Positions 51,890 through 60,270 of a stretch of 64,000 bases of DNA are shown piece by piece (the stretch's first letter is position 1; each line of letters begins with the position of its first letter). This stretch comes from Archangium lipolyticum (GTDB lineage Bacteria; Myxococcota; Myxococcia; Myxococcales; Myxococcaceae), in contig NZ_JANKBZ010000041.1 in assembly GCF_024623785.1 (NCBI RefSeq), forward strand, positions 1 to 64,000, given 5' to 3'. Below the pieces are notes generated by a model. It was not told where the DNA came from. It ran no database searches and was given only the letters and a program-made list of their open reading frames with translations. The position numbers and the translations under genes were made by a program.

Positions 51890-52857
51890 CACGCGGGGTG
51901 CTCGGCGCGTGCGTGGCCCTGGGGTTGCTCGCCGTGCCGGGATGCGTGGCGCGCGAGGCCCGGCCCGAGCCCGTGAAGGCGGCCCCCGCGCGGCCCGCGA
52001 CGCTCCAGGAGGCGGTGACGCAACTGGCCGCCGAGGCGGCCCTGCTGTCGCCCGGGACGGAGGTGGCCATCGCCGTGCGCAACCTCCGCACGGGCGAGTA
52101 CGCGGGCGTGGCGGACGAGGTGCCCCACGTCTCGGCCAGCGCCGCGAAGGTGCTCTGGGTGGCGGCGGCGCTCGCGCGCGTGGGCACCGACAAGGTGGCT
52201 CCCCACGCCGGACCCATCTTCCGTGCCTCGGACAACGAGGCCTCGGGCGAGGTCATCGACCTGATCGGCCCGGATGCCGTCAATGATTGGTACCGCGAGC
52301 TGGGGCTGAGACACACCGCGCTCACCCGGTGGAGGTACGGCAAGCCGCGCCAGGCGACCAACTCGCCGCGGGAGATGGGCGGGGACAACTACTTCACCGC
52401 CCGGGACGTGGTGGAGGTGCTCACGCGGTGGGACCGGGGTGAGCTGCTCGGCGGGGCGGAGACGGAGGCGCTGCGCCAGTGGATGACGCTCACCCCGCGC
52501 ACCGGGTGTGGTGGGTGGATGGGGGCGCTGCTGCCGGAGCCCGCGCGCGTCACGCTGATGCACAAGGCGGGCTGGCTGCCCCCTGGCTGCTGCTCGGACG
52601 ACGCCGTGTACAACACGCTCACCGAGGTGGGGGTGGTGCAGGTGCCCGGTGGGGACCGCTACGCCGTGGCGCTGCTGGCCCGCCGTGGCAGGGACTACTG
52701 GCGGCGCCAGGCGCCCTTCGTCGAGCGCGCCTCGTGCGTGCTGTACCGGACCGTCTCCCGCGATGCGTCGCTCGCCTGCCACGACGCGGCGGGCGTTCTC
52801 GACCCGGGCACCTTCGGCCTGCCAGAGTCGGCTCCCGTTCCGAAGGACTGTGATTGA
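51886..52857 (+). CDS. Class A beta-lactamase-fold serine hydrolase lipoprotein
   Basis: A 323-residue lipoprotein (lipobox VPGC near residue 17). The penicillin-recognising fold is shown by S85-A-A-K88, S115-D116-N117 and KAG in MHKAGWLPPG, replacing KTG. The class A Glu166 region lacks a clear E-x-x-N, so beta-lactamase action is doubtful; a DD-peptidase or other amidase role is more likely. It overlaps the previous gene by four bases (ATGA). Its place in the Tad operon suggests wall remodelling during assembly, which is inference. Confidence 0.78.
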   Translation: MTRGVLGACVALGLLAVPGCVAREARPEPVKAAPARPATLQEAVTQLAAEAALLSPGTEVAIAVRNLRTGEYAGVADEVPHVSASAAKVLWVAAALARVGTDKVAPHAGPIFRASDNEASGEVIDLIGPDAVNDWYRELGLRHTALTRWRYGKPRQATNSPREMGGDNYFTARDVVEVLTRWDRGELLGGAETEALRQWMTLTPRTGCGGWMGALLPEPARVTLMHKAGWLPPGCCSDDAVYNTLTEVGVVQVPGGDRYAVALLARRGRDYWRRQAPFVERASCVLYRTVSRDASLACHDAAGVLDPGTFGLPESAPVPKDCD

Positions 52858-52867
52858 GGGGATACAC

Positions 52868-53200
52868 ATGCGGACGATGAAGCGAGTGGGACGGGCCTGG
52901 GGCCTGCTGATGCTGGGCGGAGCGCTGCTGGCGCTGCCGGCGAGCGCGGCGGGCTCCCAGAACAAGCCGAAGACGTGCGAGGCGGCCTGCACCGAGAAGG
53001 CCATGGCACCGATGCAGCAGTGCGTGGCGAAGTGCCCGAACCCCGAGAGCAACAAGGGCGGCTTCGAGCACTGTTCGCGGCGCTGCTCCGAGCACTTCGA
53101 GGAGAAGGTCAACGCGTGCAGCAAGGACTGCCCCAAGGAGAAGCCGCAGCGGAGCAAGCACCGGACGCAGCAGGGGCAGAACAACCGGTCGAAGTATTAG
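52868..53200 (+). CDS. Small secreted Cys-rich protein
   Basis: A 110-residue protein with a signal peptide (MRTMKRVGRAWGLLMLGGALLALPASAAG). The mature part has eight cysteines in four Cx3C pairs (CEAAC, CVAKC, CSRRC, CSKDC), a helical-hairpin-like CxxxC arrangement, and a Lys/Arg/Gln-rich tail. I know of no named family. GAGGGG precedes the ATG; it starts 10 bp past the serine hydrolase stop and is probably the last gene of the Tad operon. Confidence 0.7.
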   Translation: MRTMKRVGRAWGLLMLGGALLALPASAAGSQNKPKTCEAACTEKAMAPMQQCVAKCPNPESNKGGFEHCSRRCSEHFEEKVNACSKDCPKEKPQRSKHRTQQGQNNRSKY

Positions 53201-53291
53201 GGGTCGCTCCCCCAGCTTCGGGGGAGGGGAGGGCTCGGCCGGAGGGTGACGCGGTTGAAGCACTGCCGGCCCCGTGTTACGGCCGGTGGCC

Positions 53292-56183
53292 ATGAGCGAC
53301 ACCGGTGCACCCCCGAAGGATTACAAGGATTCGGTCAACCTCCCCAAGACGGACTTCCCCATGAAGGGGAACCTGGCCCAGCTGGAGCCGAGGATGCTCG
53401 GCTGGTGGGCGGAGCGGGGCATCTGGGGGAAGATTCTCGAGCGGCGCGCGGAGGCCGAGCCCTTCGTCCTGACGGATGGGCCGCCCTACGCCAACGGGCA
53501 CATCCACGCGGGCCACGCGCTCAACAAGGTCCTCAAGGACATCGTCGTGAAGTACCGCAACCTGGCGGGCCGACGGTGCGACTACATCCCTGGCTGGGAC
53601 ACCCACGGTCTGCCCATCGAGCAGGCGGTGGAGAAGCGGCTCAAGGACAAGAAGATCGACAAGCGGACGCTGGACCGGGAAGCCTTCCTGGAGCAGTGCC
53701 GCGCGTACGCGGTGGAGTTCATCGACATCCAGCGCACCGAGTTCAAGCGCCTGGGCATCCTCGGGGACTGGGAGCACCCGTACCGCACGCTCGACTTCGC
53801 CTACGAGGCTCAGGAGATCCGCGAGCTGGCCACGTTCGCGAAGCGGGGCATGCTCTACCGGCGCAAGAAGCCGGTGTACTTCTGCCTGACGGACCAGACG
53901 GCGCTGGCCGAGGCCGAGGTGGAGTACGAGGACCACGCGAGCCCGTCGGTGTACGTGGCCTTCCCGGCGGGTCCCGAGGTGGCCGGGCGGGTGCCGGCGC
54001 TGAAGGGGAAGAACGTCTCGTTCGTCATCTGGACCACGACGCCGTGGACGCTGCCGGCCAACCTGGCCATCGCGATGAACGCGGAGTACGAGTACGTGTT
54101 CTACGCGCTGGGCGAGCGGGTCATCTGCGTGGCGAAGGACCTGCTGCCCAAGGTGCTGGCCGAGGTGAAGGCGGACGAGCTGGCGGTGAAGAACGTGAAG
54201 GTGGCCGGCGAAGAGGTGTCGGCGGCCGCGCTGGTGGAGCCGGAGCGCATCCTCGCGTACGCGCGCGGTGACGAGCTGGAGGGCTGTACCTACCGGCACG
54301 TCTTCTACGAGCGGGAGGGGAAGATCCTCCTGGGCGAGCACGTGACGCTGGAGGCCGGTACGGGCCTGGTGCACACGGCGCCGGGACACGGCCAGGAGGA
54401 CTACGAGGTGGGCCTGAAGTACGGGCTCGACATCTACAACCCGGTGCGCCAGGACGGCCGCTACGACGAGAGCGTGGGGAGCTGGCTCGCGGGCAAGAAG
54501 GTCTTCGAGGCCAACCCGGTCATCATCGAAGCGCTGGCCGAGAAGGGCGTGCTGCTCAACGACAAGTCGGACAAGGTCGAGCACAGCTATCCGCACTGCT
54601 GGCGGTGCCACAACCCGGTGATCCTCAGCGCGACGTACCAGTGGTTCATCCCGTTGGACAAGCCGCTGAAGGGCGAGAAGACGTTCCGGCAGCAGGTGCT
54701 GGACGAGGTGGACCGGGTGCAGTGGGTGCCCTCGTGGGGACACAGCCGCATCCGGGGCATGCTGGAGACGCGGCCGGACTGGTGCATCAGCCGGCAGCGG
54801 ACGTGGGGCGTGCCCATCCCCATCGCGTACTGCGAGGGGTGCGAGGAGTCGGTCATCTCTCCGGAGCTGATGGAGAAGGTGGCGGCGGCGGTGGAGAAGG
54901 AGGGCGCGGGCGTGTGGTACCGCACGCCGGTGAAGGAGTTCCTCCCCGCGGGCTACGCGTGTGCGAAGTGCGGCAAGACGGAGTTCCGCCGCGAGACGGA
55001 CATCCTGGACGTGTGGTTCGACTCGGCGTGCGCGTTCAGCGCGGTATCGGGGCGGCGGCAGCGGATTCCGGCGGACCTGTTCCTGGAGGGGAGTGATCAG
55101 CACCGGGGCTGGTTCCACTCGTCCATCCTGGTGTCGGTGGGGACGAGGGACGAGTCGCCGTACAAGGCGTGCCTGACGCACGGCTTCGTGGTGGACGGCG
55201 CGGGCGAGAAGATGTCGAAGAGCCGGGGCAACGTGGTGGCGCCGGAGAAGATCATCCAGCAGTACGGCGCCGAGGTGCTGCGGCTGTGGGTGGCCTCGAG
55301 CGACTACCGCAACGACGTGCGCCTGTCGGACCAGATCCTCAAGGGGCTGAGTGAGGGCTACCGGAAGATCCGCAACACCATCCGGTACGCGTTGAGCAAC
55401 CTGTACGACTTCGACCCAGCGAAAGACGCGGTGCCGGCGGGCGAGCTGCTGTCGCTGGACACGTGGGCGAGAGGCCGGCTGGCGGATGTGGTGGCGCGGG
55501 TGAAGAGGGCCTACGAGGCGTACGAGTTCCACCTCGTGTACGCGACGGTGGTGGACTTCTGCGCGGGAGACCTGTCGGCGGTGTACTTCGACATCCTGAA
55601 GGACCGGCTGTACACGACGAGGACGACGGGCCACGCGAGGCGGAGCGCGCAGACGGTGCTGCACGAGGTGGCGACGGTGCTGCTGCAGGTGTTGGCGCCG
55701 GTGATGAGCTTCACGGCGGAGGAGGCGTGGCAGTACCTGCCGGGGAAGAAGGCGGAGAGCGTGTACCTGACGGACTTCCCGGAGCCGGCGGTGAAGACGG
55801 ACGCGGCGCTGGCGGAGCGTTACGAGAAGCTCTTCGCGGTGCGTAGCGCGGTGCAGGGGCTGCTGGAGGCGGCGAGGCGGGACAAGATGATTGGCGCGTC
55901 GCTGGAGGCGCGGGTGGTGCTGAGCGCGAGCGGCAAGGCGAGGGAGTTCCTGAAGGCGAACGAGGCGGAGCTGCCGGGGCTGCTGATCGTGAGCCAGGTG
56001 GAGCTGGTGGATGGGGCGGGGGAGAAAGCTCAGTCACTGAACGTGGCGCAGGTGCTGGGCGAGGAAGTGAAGGCGGAGGTGCTGCCGGCGAAGGGAGCGA
56101 AATGCCCGCGCTGCTGGACGTACTCGGAGAAGGTCGAGTCCGGAGCGGAAGTCTGCGCCAAATGCCAGGAAGCGCTGAGCTGA
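53292..56183 (+). CDS. ileS: Isoleucyl-tRNA synthetase
   Basis: A 963-residue class-I synthetase that charges tRNA-Ile. The HIGH motif appears as GHIHAGHALNK, preceded by DGPPYANG and followed by PGWDTHGLPIE. The editing domain includes WTTTPWTLPAN and GTGLVHTAPGHG. KMSKS is present as EKMSKSRGN. The C-terminal zinc ribbon (CPRCWTYSEKV...CAKCQEAL) marks the bacterial type. The ATG at 53292 (MSDTGAPPKDYKDSVNLPKTDF) is chosen over the frame start at 53274. In many bacteria lspA follows ileS directly; here two minus-strand genes lie in between. Confidence 0.97.
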   Translation: MSDTGAPPKDYKDSVNLPKTDFPMKGNLAQLEPRMLGWWAERGIWGKILERRAEAEPFVLTDGPPYANGHIHAGHALNKVLKDIVVKYRNLAGRRCDYIPGWDTHGLPIEQAVEKRLKDKKIDKRTLDREAFLEQCRAYAVEFIDIQRTEFKRLGILGDWEHPYRTLDFAYEAQEIRELATFAKRGMLYRRKKPVYFCLTDQTALAEAEVEYEDHASPSVYVAFPAGPEVAGRVPALKGKNVSFVIWTTTPWTLPANLAIAMNAEYEYVFYALGERVICVAKDLLPKVLAEVKADELAVKNVKVAGEEVSAAALVEPERILAYARGDELEGCTYRHVFYEREGKILLGEHVTLEAGTGLVHTAPGHGQEDYEVGLKYGLDIYNPVRQDGRYDESVGSWLAGKKVFEANPVIIEALAEKGVLLNDKSDKVEHSYPHCWRCHNPVILSATYQWFIPLDKPLKGEKTFRQQVLDEVDRVQWVPSWGHSRIRGMLETRPDWCISRQRTWGVPIPIAYCEGCEESVISPELMEKVAAAVEKEGAGVWYRTPVKEFLPAGYACAKCGKTEFRRETDILDVWFDSACAFSAVSGRRQRIPADLFLEGSDQHRGWFHSSILVSVGTRDESPYKACLTHGFVVDGAGEKMSKSRGNVVAPEKIIQQYGAEVLRLWVASSDYRNDVRLSDQILKGLSEGYRKIRNTIRYALSNLYDFDPAKDAVPAGELLSLDTWARGRLADVVARVKRAYEAYEFHLVYATVVDFCAGDLSAVYFDILKDRLYTTRTTGHARRSAQTVLHEVATVLLQVLAPVMSFTAEEAWQYLPGKKAESVYLTDFPEPAVKTDAALAERYEKLFAVRSAVQGLLEAARRDKMIGASLEARVVLSASGKAREFLKANEAELPGLLIVSQVELVDGAGEKAQSLNVAQVLGEEVKAEVLPAKGAKCPRCWTYSEKVESGAEVCAKCQEALS

Positions 56184-56193
56184 GGTCCCAACA

Positions 56194-56228
56194 ACCCCTC
56201 TCCCTTCGGGAGAGGGACGGGGTGAGGG
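56194..56228 (-). repeat. Palindromic intergenic repeat (copy 1 of a pair)
   Basis: CCCCTCTCCCTTCGGGAGAGGG then ACGGGGTGAGGG, following the ileS stop by about ten bases. The TTCG tetraloop makes the hairpin especially stable, as expected of a terminator. Confidence 0.7.
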
Positions 56229-56260
56229 TACCTCGCGCCCCGGGTTGAGCCCGAGTCAAT

Positions 56261-56294
56261 CCCCTCTCCCTCTGGGAGAGGGCCAGGGTGAGGG
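56261..56294 (-). repeat. Palindromic intergenic repeat (copy 2 of a pair)
   Basis: CCCCTCTCCCTCTGGGAGAGGG then CCAGGGTGAGGG, ~33 bp after the first copy and in the same sense, before the stop of the convergent Mut7-C gene. Two tandem copies in a 128-bp gap. Confidence 0.7.
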
Positions 56295-56311
56295 TCTACG
56301 GCCGCGGCTCC

Positions 56312-57064
56312 CTACGGGAGCTGCTCGAGCTCGCGCAGCTTGTCGATGATGACCTGCATGCGAGCGTGGTGTGAACCAGCCCAGAACACGCGCTTGCATT
56401 CGGGGCACTGTTGGAACCGGGTGAACGAGGCATGCACGCGCTCCGGCACGCGGCCCTGGACCTCCGCGTGAGAAGCCTCGGAGAGCGCGCCGTTGCACGC
56501 GATGCACCGCGAGAACGGATGCATGAGCGCGGTGAGCCTGAATCGCCGGACCACTTCCACGAGCTGCTGCGAGGGGTTCGTCTCGCGGGGAAAATACCCG
56601 TGAACCACCTCGGAGCGCTTGAGCACGCCAATATCCCGTGTGAGCAGGATGCGCTGCTCGTCCCGGGACACACGGGCGAGCACGTCATCGGCGTAGTCAT
56701 TGCGCCACAGCGTGTCGAACCCGAGCATGCGCAGCAGGCCCGCGAGCCGGCCGAGGCCCACGTCGAGCAGGAAGCGGGGCTTGGGGAGGGCAGGGGGCCC
56801 CACGCGCACGAGCGGTGCCACGTCGATGGCGGAGAACACGGGGTACACCGCGAGCCGCTGGCCGGGCTCGACGCGGTGGGAGAAGTCCACGGCCTCGCCG
56901 TCCACGAGCACCACGTCCACCTCGGGGTGGGGCGGGCCGAGCGACTCGATGAGGTCCTTCACCGAGCAGGGCCCGGCGAGGGCATGAAGGAACTCGACGC
57001 CGCGGCGCTCGGGGGCCAGGAAGTCGTTGAGCGAGCCGTAGAAACGGACCGTCACCTGCCTCAT
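56312..57064 (-). CDS. Ubiquitin-like / Mut7-C RNase domain protein
   Basis: A 250-residue fusion. The first ~85 residues (MRQVTVRFYGSLNDFL, VDVVLVDGEAVDFSHRVEPGQRLAVYPVF) are a beta-grasp, MoaD-like fold. The rest is the Mut7-C domain: RFLLDVGLGRLAGLLRMLGFDTLWRND, ILLTRDIGVLKR and a C-terminal zinc ribbon (CIACNGAL...CPECKRVFW). Mut7-C domains have a PIN-like fold and are predicted RNases. The combination is known from COG1656-type proteins. The ATG at 57064 gives the exact ubiquitin-fold start; upstream codons are low-complexity. It begins four bases after the neighbouring stop. Confidence 0.85.
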   Translation of the reverse strand: MRQVTVRFYGSLNDFLAPERRGVEFLHALAGPCSVKDLIESLGPPHPEVDVVLVDGEAVDFSHRVEPGQRLAVYPVFSAIDVAPLVRVGPPALPKPRFLLDVGLGRLAGLLRMLGFDTLWRNDYADDVLARVSRDEQRILLTRDIGVLKRSEVVHGYFPRETNPSQQLVEVVRRFRLTALMHPFSRCIACNGALSEASHAEVQGRVPERVHASFTRFQQCPECKRVFWAGSHHARMQVIIDKLRELEQLP

Positions 57065-57068
57065 GACT

Positions 57069-57437
57069 TCAAGAACGAGGCGGCTCGGCGGGGCCCTTGT
57101 TGCGCAGCCGGCGGATGATGCGGTCGATGAGCGGCGTGAGGGCGAACGTGGCGGCGAAGCGCGGAATCTTGATGACCTGGCAGGCGGCGTAGGCGCCCGC
57201 GAAGGTCCCCGCGGCTCCAGCGGCTCCGGTGACATTGAAGCCCGCGCGGATGAGCAGCGCGAAGACCACCAGGCACAGGATGAAGATGGAGTAGTGCACC
57301 ACGATGGCCAGCATGCCGTAGCGCGTGATGAAGTCCTGGAGCCGCTCCATGAGGGTGGGCTTGGGCTTCGCCACGGCGGTGGCGGTGGGAGTCTCGTTCG
57401 GATTCGGCGTCACAGGTGGCTCAACAGTCCCCATCAT
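57069..57437 (-). CDS. DUF1279 (FAM210-like) membrane protein
   Basis: About 122 residues: a Pro/Thr-rich N-terminus, then LQDFITRYGMLAIVVHYSIFILCLVVFALLIRAGFN and CQVIKIPRFAATFALTPLIDRIIRRL, the pattern of DUF1279. Members are small membrane proteins, named FAM210 in animals. The hydrophobic stretch ~50-75 is one or two TM segments. Three ATGs (57446, 57437, 57434) are close together; 57437 is used. It is upstream of the Mut7-C gene on the minus strand, with four bases between. Confidence 0.75.
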   Translation of the reverse strand: MMGTVEPPVTPNPNETPTATAVAKPKPTLMERLQDFITRYGMLAIVVHYSIFILCLVVFALLIRAGFNVTGAAGAAGTFAGAYAACQVIKIPRFAATFALTPLIDRIIRRLRNKGPAEPPRS

Positions 57438-57549
57438 CCCCACCATGCCCCACTTGGGGGCTTGTAAGCGAGTCAACCCCTTGGCAGCCCGGTCGTATTC
57501 CGGGCCGTGTTGTCAGACTCCCAGTCACCAAGGTAGACGTGGAGGCCTC

Positions 57550-58170
57550 ATGGTGCATCGTTTCCGCGTCCTGATCCTCGTGGGCCTCGCCACCCTTGCC
57601 GCCGACCAGGTGACCAAATACCTGGCCGTGGCCCACCTGACGGAGGCTCTCGACGGGAGGACGGGCCTCGCCCGGCTGGAGGGGTTCTTCACCGAGCAGA
57701 ACCTGGACAACGACCCGCCGGTGGAGGGCGCGTACCGCCGGTCCACGCGGCCCTACCGCTTCATCGAGGACTACTGGCACTTCCGCTACGTGGAGAACCC
57801 GGGTGCCGCCTGGGGCATGTTCGCCACCCTGCCCGAGTCCGTGCGCCGGCCCTTCTTCCACGTGGTGAGCCTGGTGGCGCTCGGCTTCATCCTCTTCATG
57901 TACGTGCGGCTCACCCCGGAGCAGAAGTCGGTGCGCTGGGCGCTGGCGCTCGTCACCGGAGGGGCCCTGGGCAACTTCATGGACCGGCTGCTGCGCGGCT
58001 ACGTCATCGACTTCATCGACTGGCACTGGCGCAACCAGCCTGGCATGCGCTGGCCCACCTTCAACGTGGCCGACGCGGCCATCTGCATCGGCGTGGGCCT
58101 GCTGCTCCTGGACTCCTTCCGGGCACGCGGGCCCGTGGAATCCGTGACGCCGGGGGGGCAGGTGGTATAA
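57550..58170 (+). CDS. lspA: Lipoprotein signal peptidase II, first copy
   Basis: A 206-residue inner-membrane aspartyl protease that removes the signal peptide of prolipoproteins. Motifs: AADQVTKYLAVAHL, YVENPGAAWGMFA, NFMDRLLRGYVIDFIDWHW with D145, and FNVADAAICIGVGLLLLDS with D175. An insertion of about 40 residues after the first TM (EGFFTEQNLDNDPPVEGAYRRSTRPYRFIE) makes it longer than the ~165-residue E. coli enzyme. GGAGG lies just ahead of the ATG. Nine bases separate it from a second copy. Confidence 0.93.
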   Translation: MVHRFRVLILVGLATLAADQVTKYLAVAHLTEALDGRTGLARLEGFFTEQNLDNDPPVEGAYRRSTRPYRFIEDYWHFRYVENPGAAWGMFATLPESVRRPFFHVVSLVALGFILFMYVRLTPEQKSVRWALALVTGGALGNFMDRLLRGYVIDFIDWHWRNQPGMRWPTFNVADAAICIGVGLLLLDSFRARGPVESVTPGGQVV

Positions 58171-58179
58171 GCGGCACCC

Positions 58180-58797
58180 GTGCCCCGCAAATACCTCCTC
58201 CTGCTGACGGTGGCGCTCGGCGTCATCGTCTTCGACCAGTGGACGAAGTACCTCGTCGTCCGCGAGCTCACCACCCGCTTCGATGACAGGCCCACGCTCG
58301 GCGAGCGCCTGTCGGCGATGTATGGCGAGCCCCCTCCCCAGGGCTTCGATGGACTGCACTATCGGTCCAAGCGCCACATCGAGGTCTCCCCGTCCTTCTT
58401 CCGCCTGCGCTACGCGGAGAACCCGGGCGCGGCCTGGGGCCTGTTCCGCAACCTGCCGCCCAACGTGCGCGGGCCGCTCTTCCACGTGGTGAGCATCGGC
58501 GCGGTGGTGCTCATCTCCTGGTACTTCAGCCAGCTCAGTGGGAAGGATCCCCAGGAGCGCTGGGCCCTGTGGGGCCTGCCCCTGGTGTTGGGTGGGGCCA
58601 TTGGCAACTACATCGACCGGATCGCCCGGGCCTTCGTCATCGATTTCCTCGAGGCCCACTGGTACGACAAGGCGGCCTGGCCGTCCTTCAACGTGGCCGA
58701 TTCGGCCATCGTCGTGGGCGTGGGGTTGCTCCTGGTGGATGCCTTCGTGCGCAAGGACAAGCCCGCGGAGGAGAAGTCCGCCCAGGCCCGTTCCTGA
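58180..58797 (+). CDS. lspA: Lipoprotein signal peptidase II, second copy
   Basis: A 205-residue paralogue of the preceding gene. It keeps FDQWTKYLVVREL, YAENPGAAWGLFRNL, NYIDRIARAFVIDFLEAHW with D146, and FNVADSAIVVGVGLLLVDA with D174, so the aspartate dyad is intact. The long N-terminal loop (RPTLGERLSAMYGEPPPQG) differs in sequence from that of copy one, while TM and catalytic regions are similar. A GTG start is used. The pair is unlikely to be redundant by chance: myxobacteria are known for multiple lspA genes, some tied to the antibiotic TA/myxovirescin that targets LspA. Confidence 0.92.
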   Translation: MPRKYLLLLTVALGVIVFDQWTKYLVVRELTTRFDDRPTLGERLSAMYGEPPPQGFDGLHYRSKRHIEVSPSFFRLRYAENPGAAWGLFRNLPPNVRGPLFHVVSIGAVVLISWYFSQLSGKDPQERWALWGLPLVLGGAIGNYIDRIARAFVIDFLEAHWYDKAAWPSFNVADSAIVVGVGLLLVDAFVRKDKPAEEKSAQARS

Positions 58798-58911
58798 CGG
58801 CGGGCCGCTCCCCGTGCTGGCGCTCCGGCCCCGGGCCGCCACTCCCTACTGCAAAAGTTCGCCGTGAACAGGTAACCTGCACGGCCTCGCGCCCGCTCAA
58901 GGTTCCTGTTC

Positions 58912-60228
58912 ATGCTCCCCGTCCTCGTCCACTTCACCTTCACCTCCCTCTGGTCCCAGCTGTTCCTGTACGCCCTGGCGCTCGGCGTGGTGGCGTACAT
59001 CGCCCACAACGGCTGGCGCGGCGCCGAGGGCACCCCCAAGGCCCAGGGCGAGAAGCCCCCTCCTCCCACGCGGCAGGAGCGGCTGGTGCGCGCTCTCGTC
59101 TATGGCGCCATCGGGGCGGTGCTCGCGTGGTTCGGCCTGAAGTACGCGCTGCCCGCGGACGCCATCCCGGGCGGCAAGGGCGAGGGGCTGCCCCTGCACA
59201 CCTACGGCATCCTGCTGGCCACTGGCTTCCTGACGGCCACGTCGGTGGCCTCGCGGCTGGCGCAGGAGGAGTGGCGCAAGATGATGTGGGTGCCGGACGC
59301 CCGCGGCGGCGGCCAGTGGGTGGACGTCGAGGGCCCTCGCAAGCGCGAGGCGTTGATGGACCTGGCCTTCTACGTGCTGGTGGGGGGCCTCGTCGGCAGC
59401 CGCGTCCTCTTCGTGCTCGTCAACTGGAAGGACTACTCGCGCGACTGGTCCCAGGTGTTCTCGCTGGGCGGCGGGCTCGTCTTCTACGGCGGCCTCATCG
59501 GCGCGGGCCTGGCGGCCTTCTACTTCGCGCGCAAGAACGGCATGGACTTCCTGCGGCTGGCGGATCTGGCCATCCCCACCGTGTCGCTGGGCCAGTGTCT
59601 GGGGCGCCTGGGGTGCTTCTCCGCCGGGTGCTGCTGGGGTGACGTCACCGCGGCGGGTGCCCGCTTCGCGGCCCACTTCCCGGGTTCCGGGGTGGCCCGG
59701 GACATCTTCGGGCGGCTCACGGGCACCTCCAGCCTGGCCTTCCAGTCGCAGGCGCAGGACTCGCGCTACGTGGTGGAGGCCTCCGGGGAGATCCTCCACC
59801 AGGCGGCTCCCGGTGCCGTGCGCATCTCCGAATGGGTCGCCCAGCACGGCACGACCCTGCCGGTACACCCCACGCAAATCTACGAGTCGATCGGCCAGCT
59901 GGTGCTCTTCGTGGTGCTGCTGTACGCGCGCCGCTTCCGCCGCTTCCACGGGCAGATCTTCGCCCTGTGGCTGATGAGCTACGCGGTGCTGCGCACCACG
60001 GTGGAGCTGTTCCGCGGCGACACCGAGCGCGGTACCCTGCACGGCCTGCTCGAGTCCCTGGGCGCCCGGGGGCTGGCGGACGCGGTGCCGCTGGAGGCCT
60101 GGTACAACATCTCCACCAGCCAGTTCATCTCCCTGTGCATGTTCACCTTTGGTGCGACTTTGCTGTACCGGCGGATTCGCAGGGCAGGCGAGACGGCTGG
60201 CGTCGGTCCGACACCGAGCCCTGCCTGA
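58912..60228 (+). CDS. lgt: Prolipoprotein diacylglyceryl transferase-like protein
   Basis: A 438-residue multi-spanning protein that would attach diacylglycerol to lipobox cysteines. Seen: LPLHTYGILLATGF with the essential His, LVGSRVLFVLVNW, GGGLVFYGGLIGAGLAAFYFAR, GQCLGRLGCFSAGCCWG (Cys-rich version of the GRxGN region), VHPTQIYES and RTTVELFRGD. The E. coli enzyme has 291 residues; this one has extra N-terminal and loop segments. It follows the two lspA genes after 114 bp on the same strand, so three steps of lipoprotein maturation are grouped. Lnt is not here. Confidence 0.88.
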   Translation: MLPVLVHFTFTSLWSQLFLYALALGVVAYIAHNGWRGAEGTPKAQGEKPPPPTRQERLVRALVYGAIGAVLAWFGLKYALPADAIPGGKGEGLPLHTYGILLATGFLTATSVASRLAQEEWRKMMWVPDARGGGQWVDVEGPRKREALMDLAFYVLVGGLVGSRVLFVLVNWKDYSRDWSQVFSLGGGLVFYGGLIGAGLAAFYFARKNGMDFLRLADLAIPTVSLGQCLGRLGCFSAGCCWGDVTAAGARFAAHFPGSGVARDIFGRLTGTSSLAFQSQAQDSRYVVEASGEILHQAAPGAVRISEWVAQHGTTLPVHPTQIYESIGQLVLFVVLLYARRFRRFHGQIFALWLMSYAVLRTTVELFRGDTERGTLHGLLESLGARGLADAVPLEAWYNISTSQFISLCMFTFGATLLYRRIRRAGETAGVGPTPSPA

Positions 60229-60270
60229 GGTTGATAAGCGGGCCCGTCTTGGGGACACTCGGGGTTGCCC

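Noticed and set aside
53277-55664. A 795-codon frame opposite ileS
   Set aside because: Composition is Arg/His/Val-rich without any motif; ileS is certain on the other strand.
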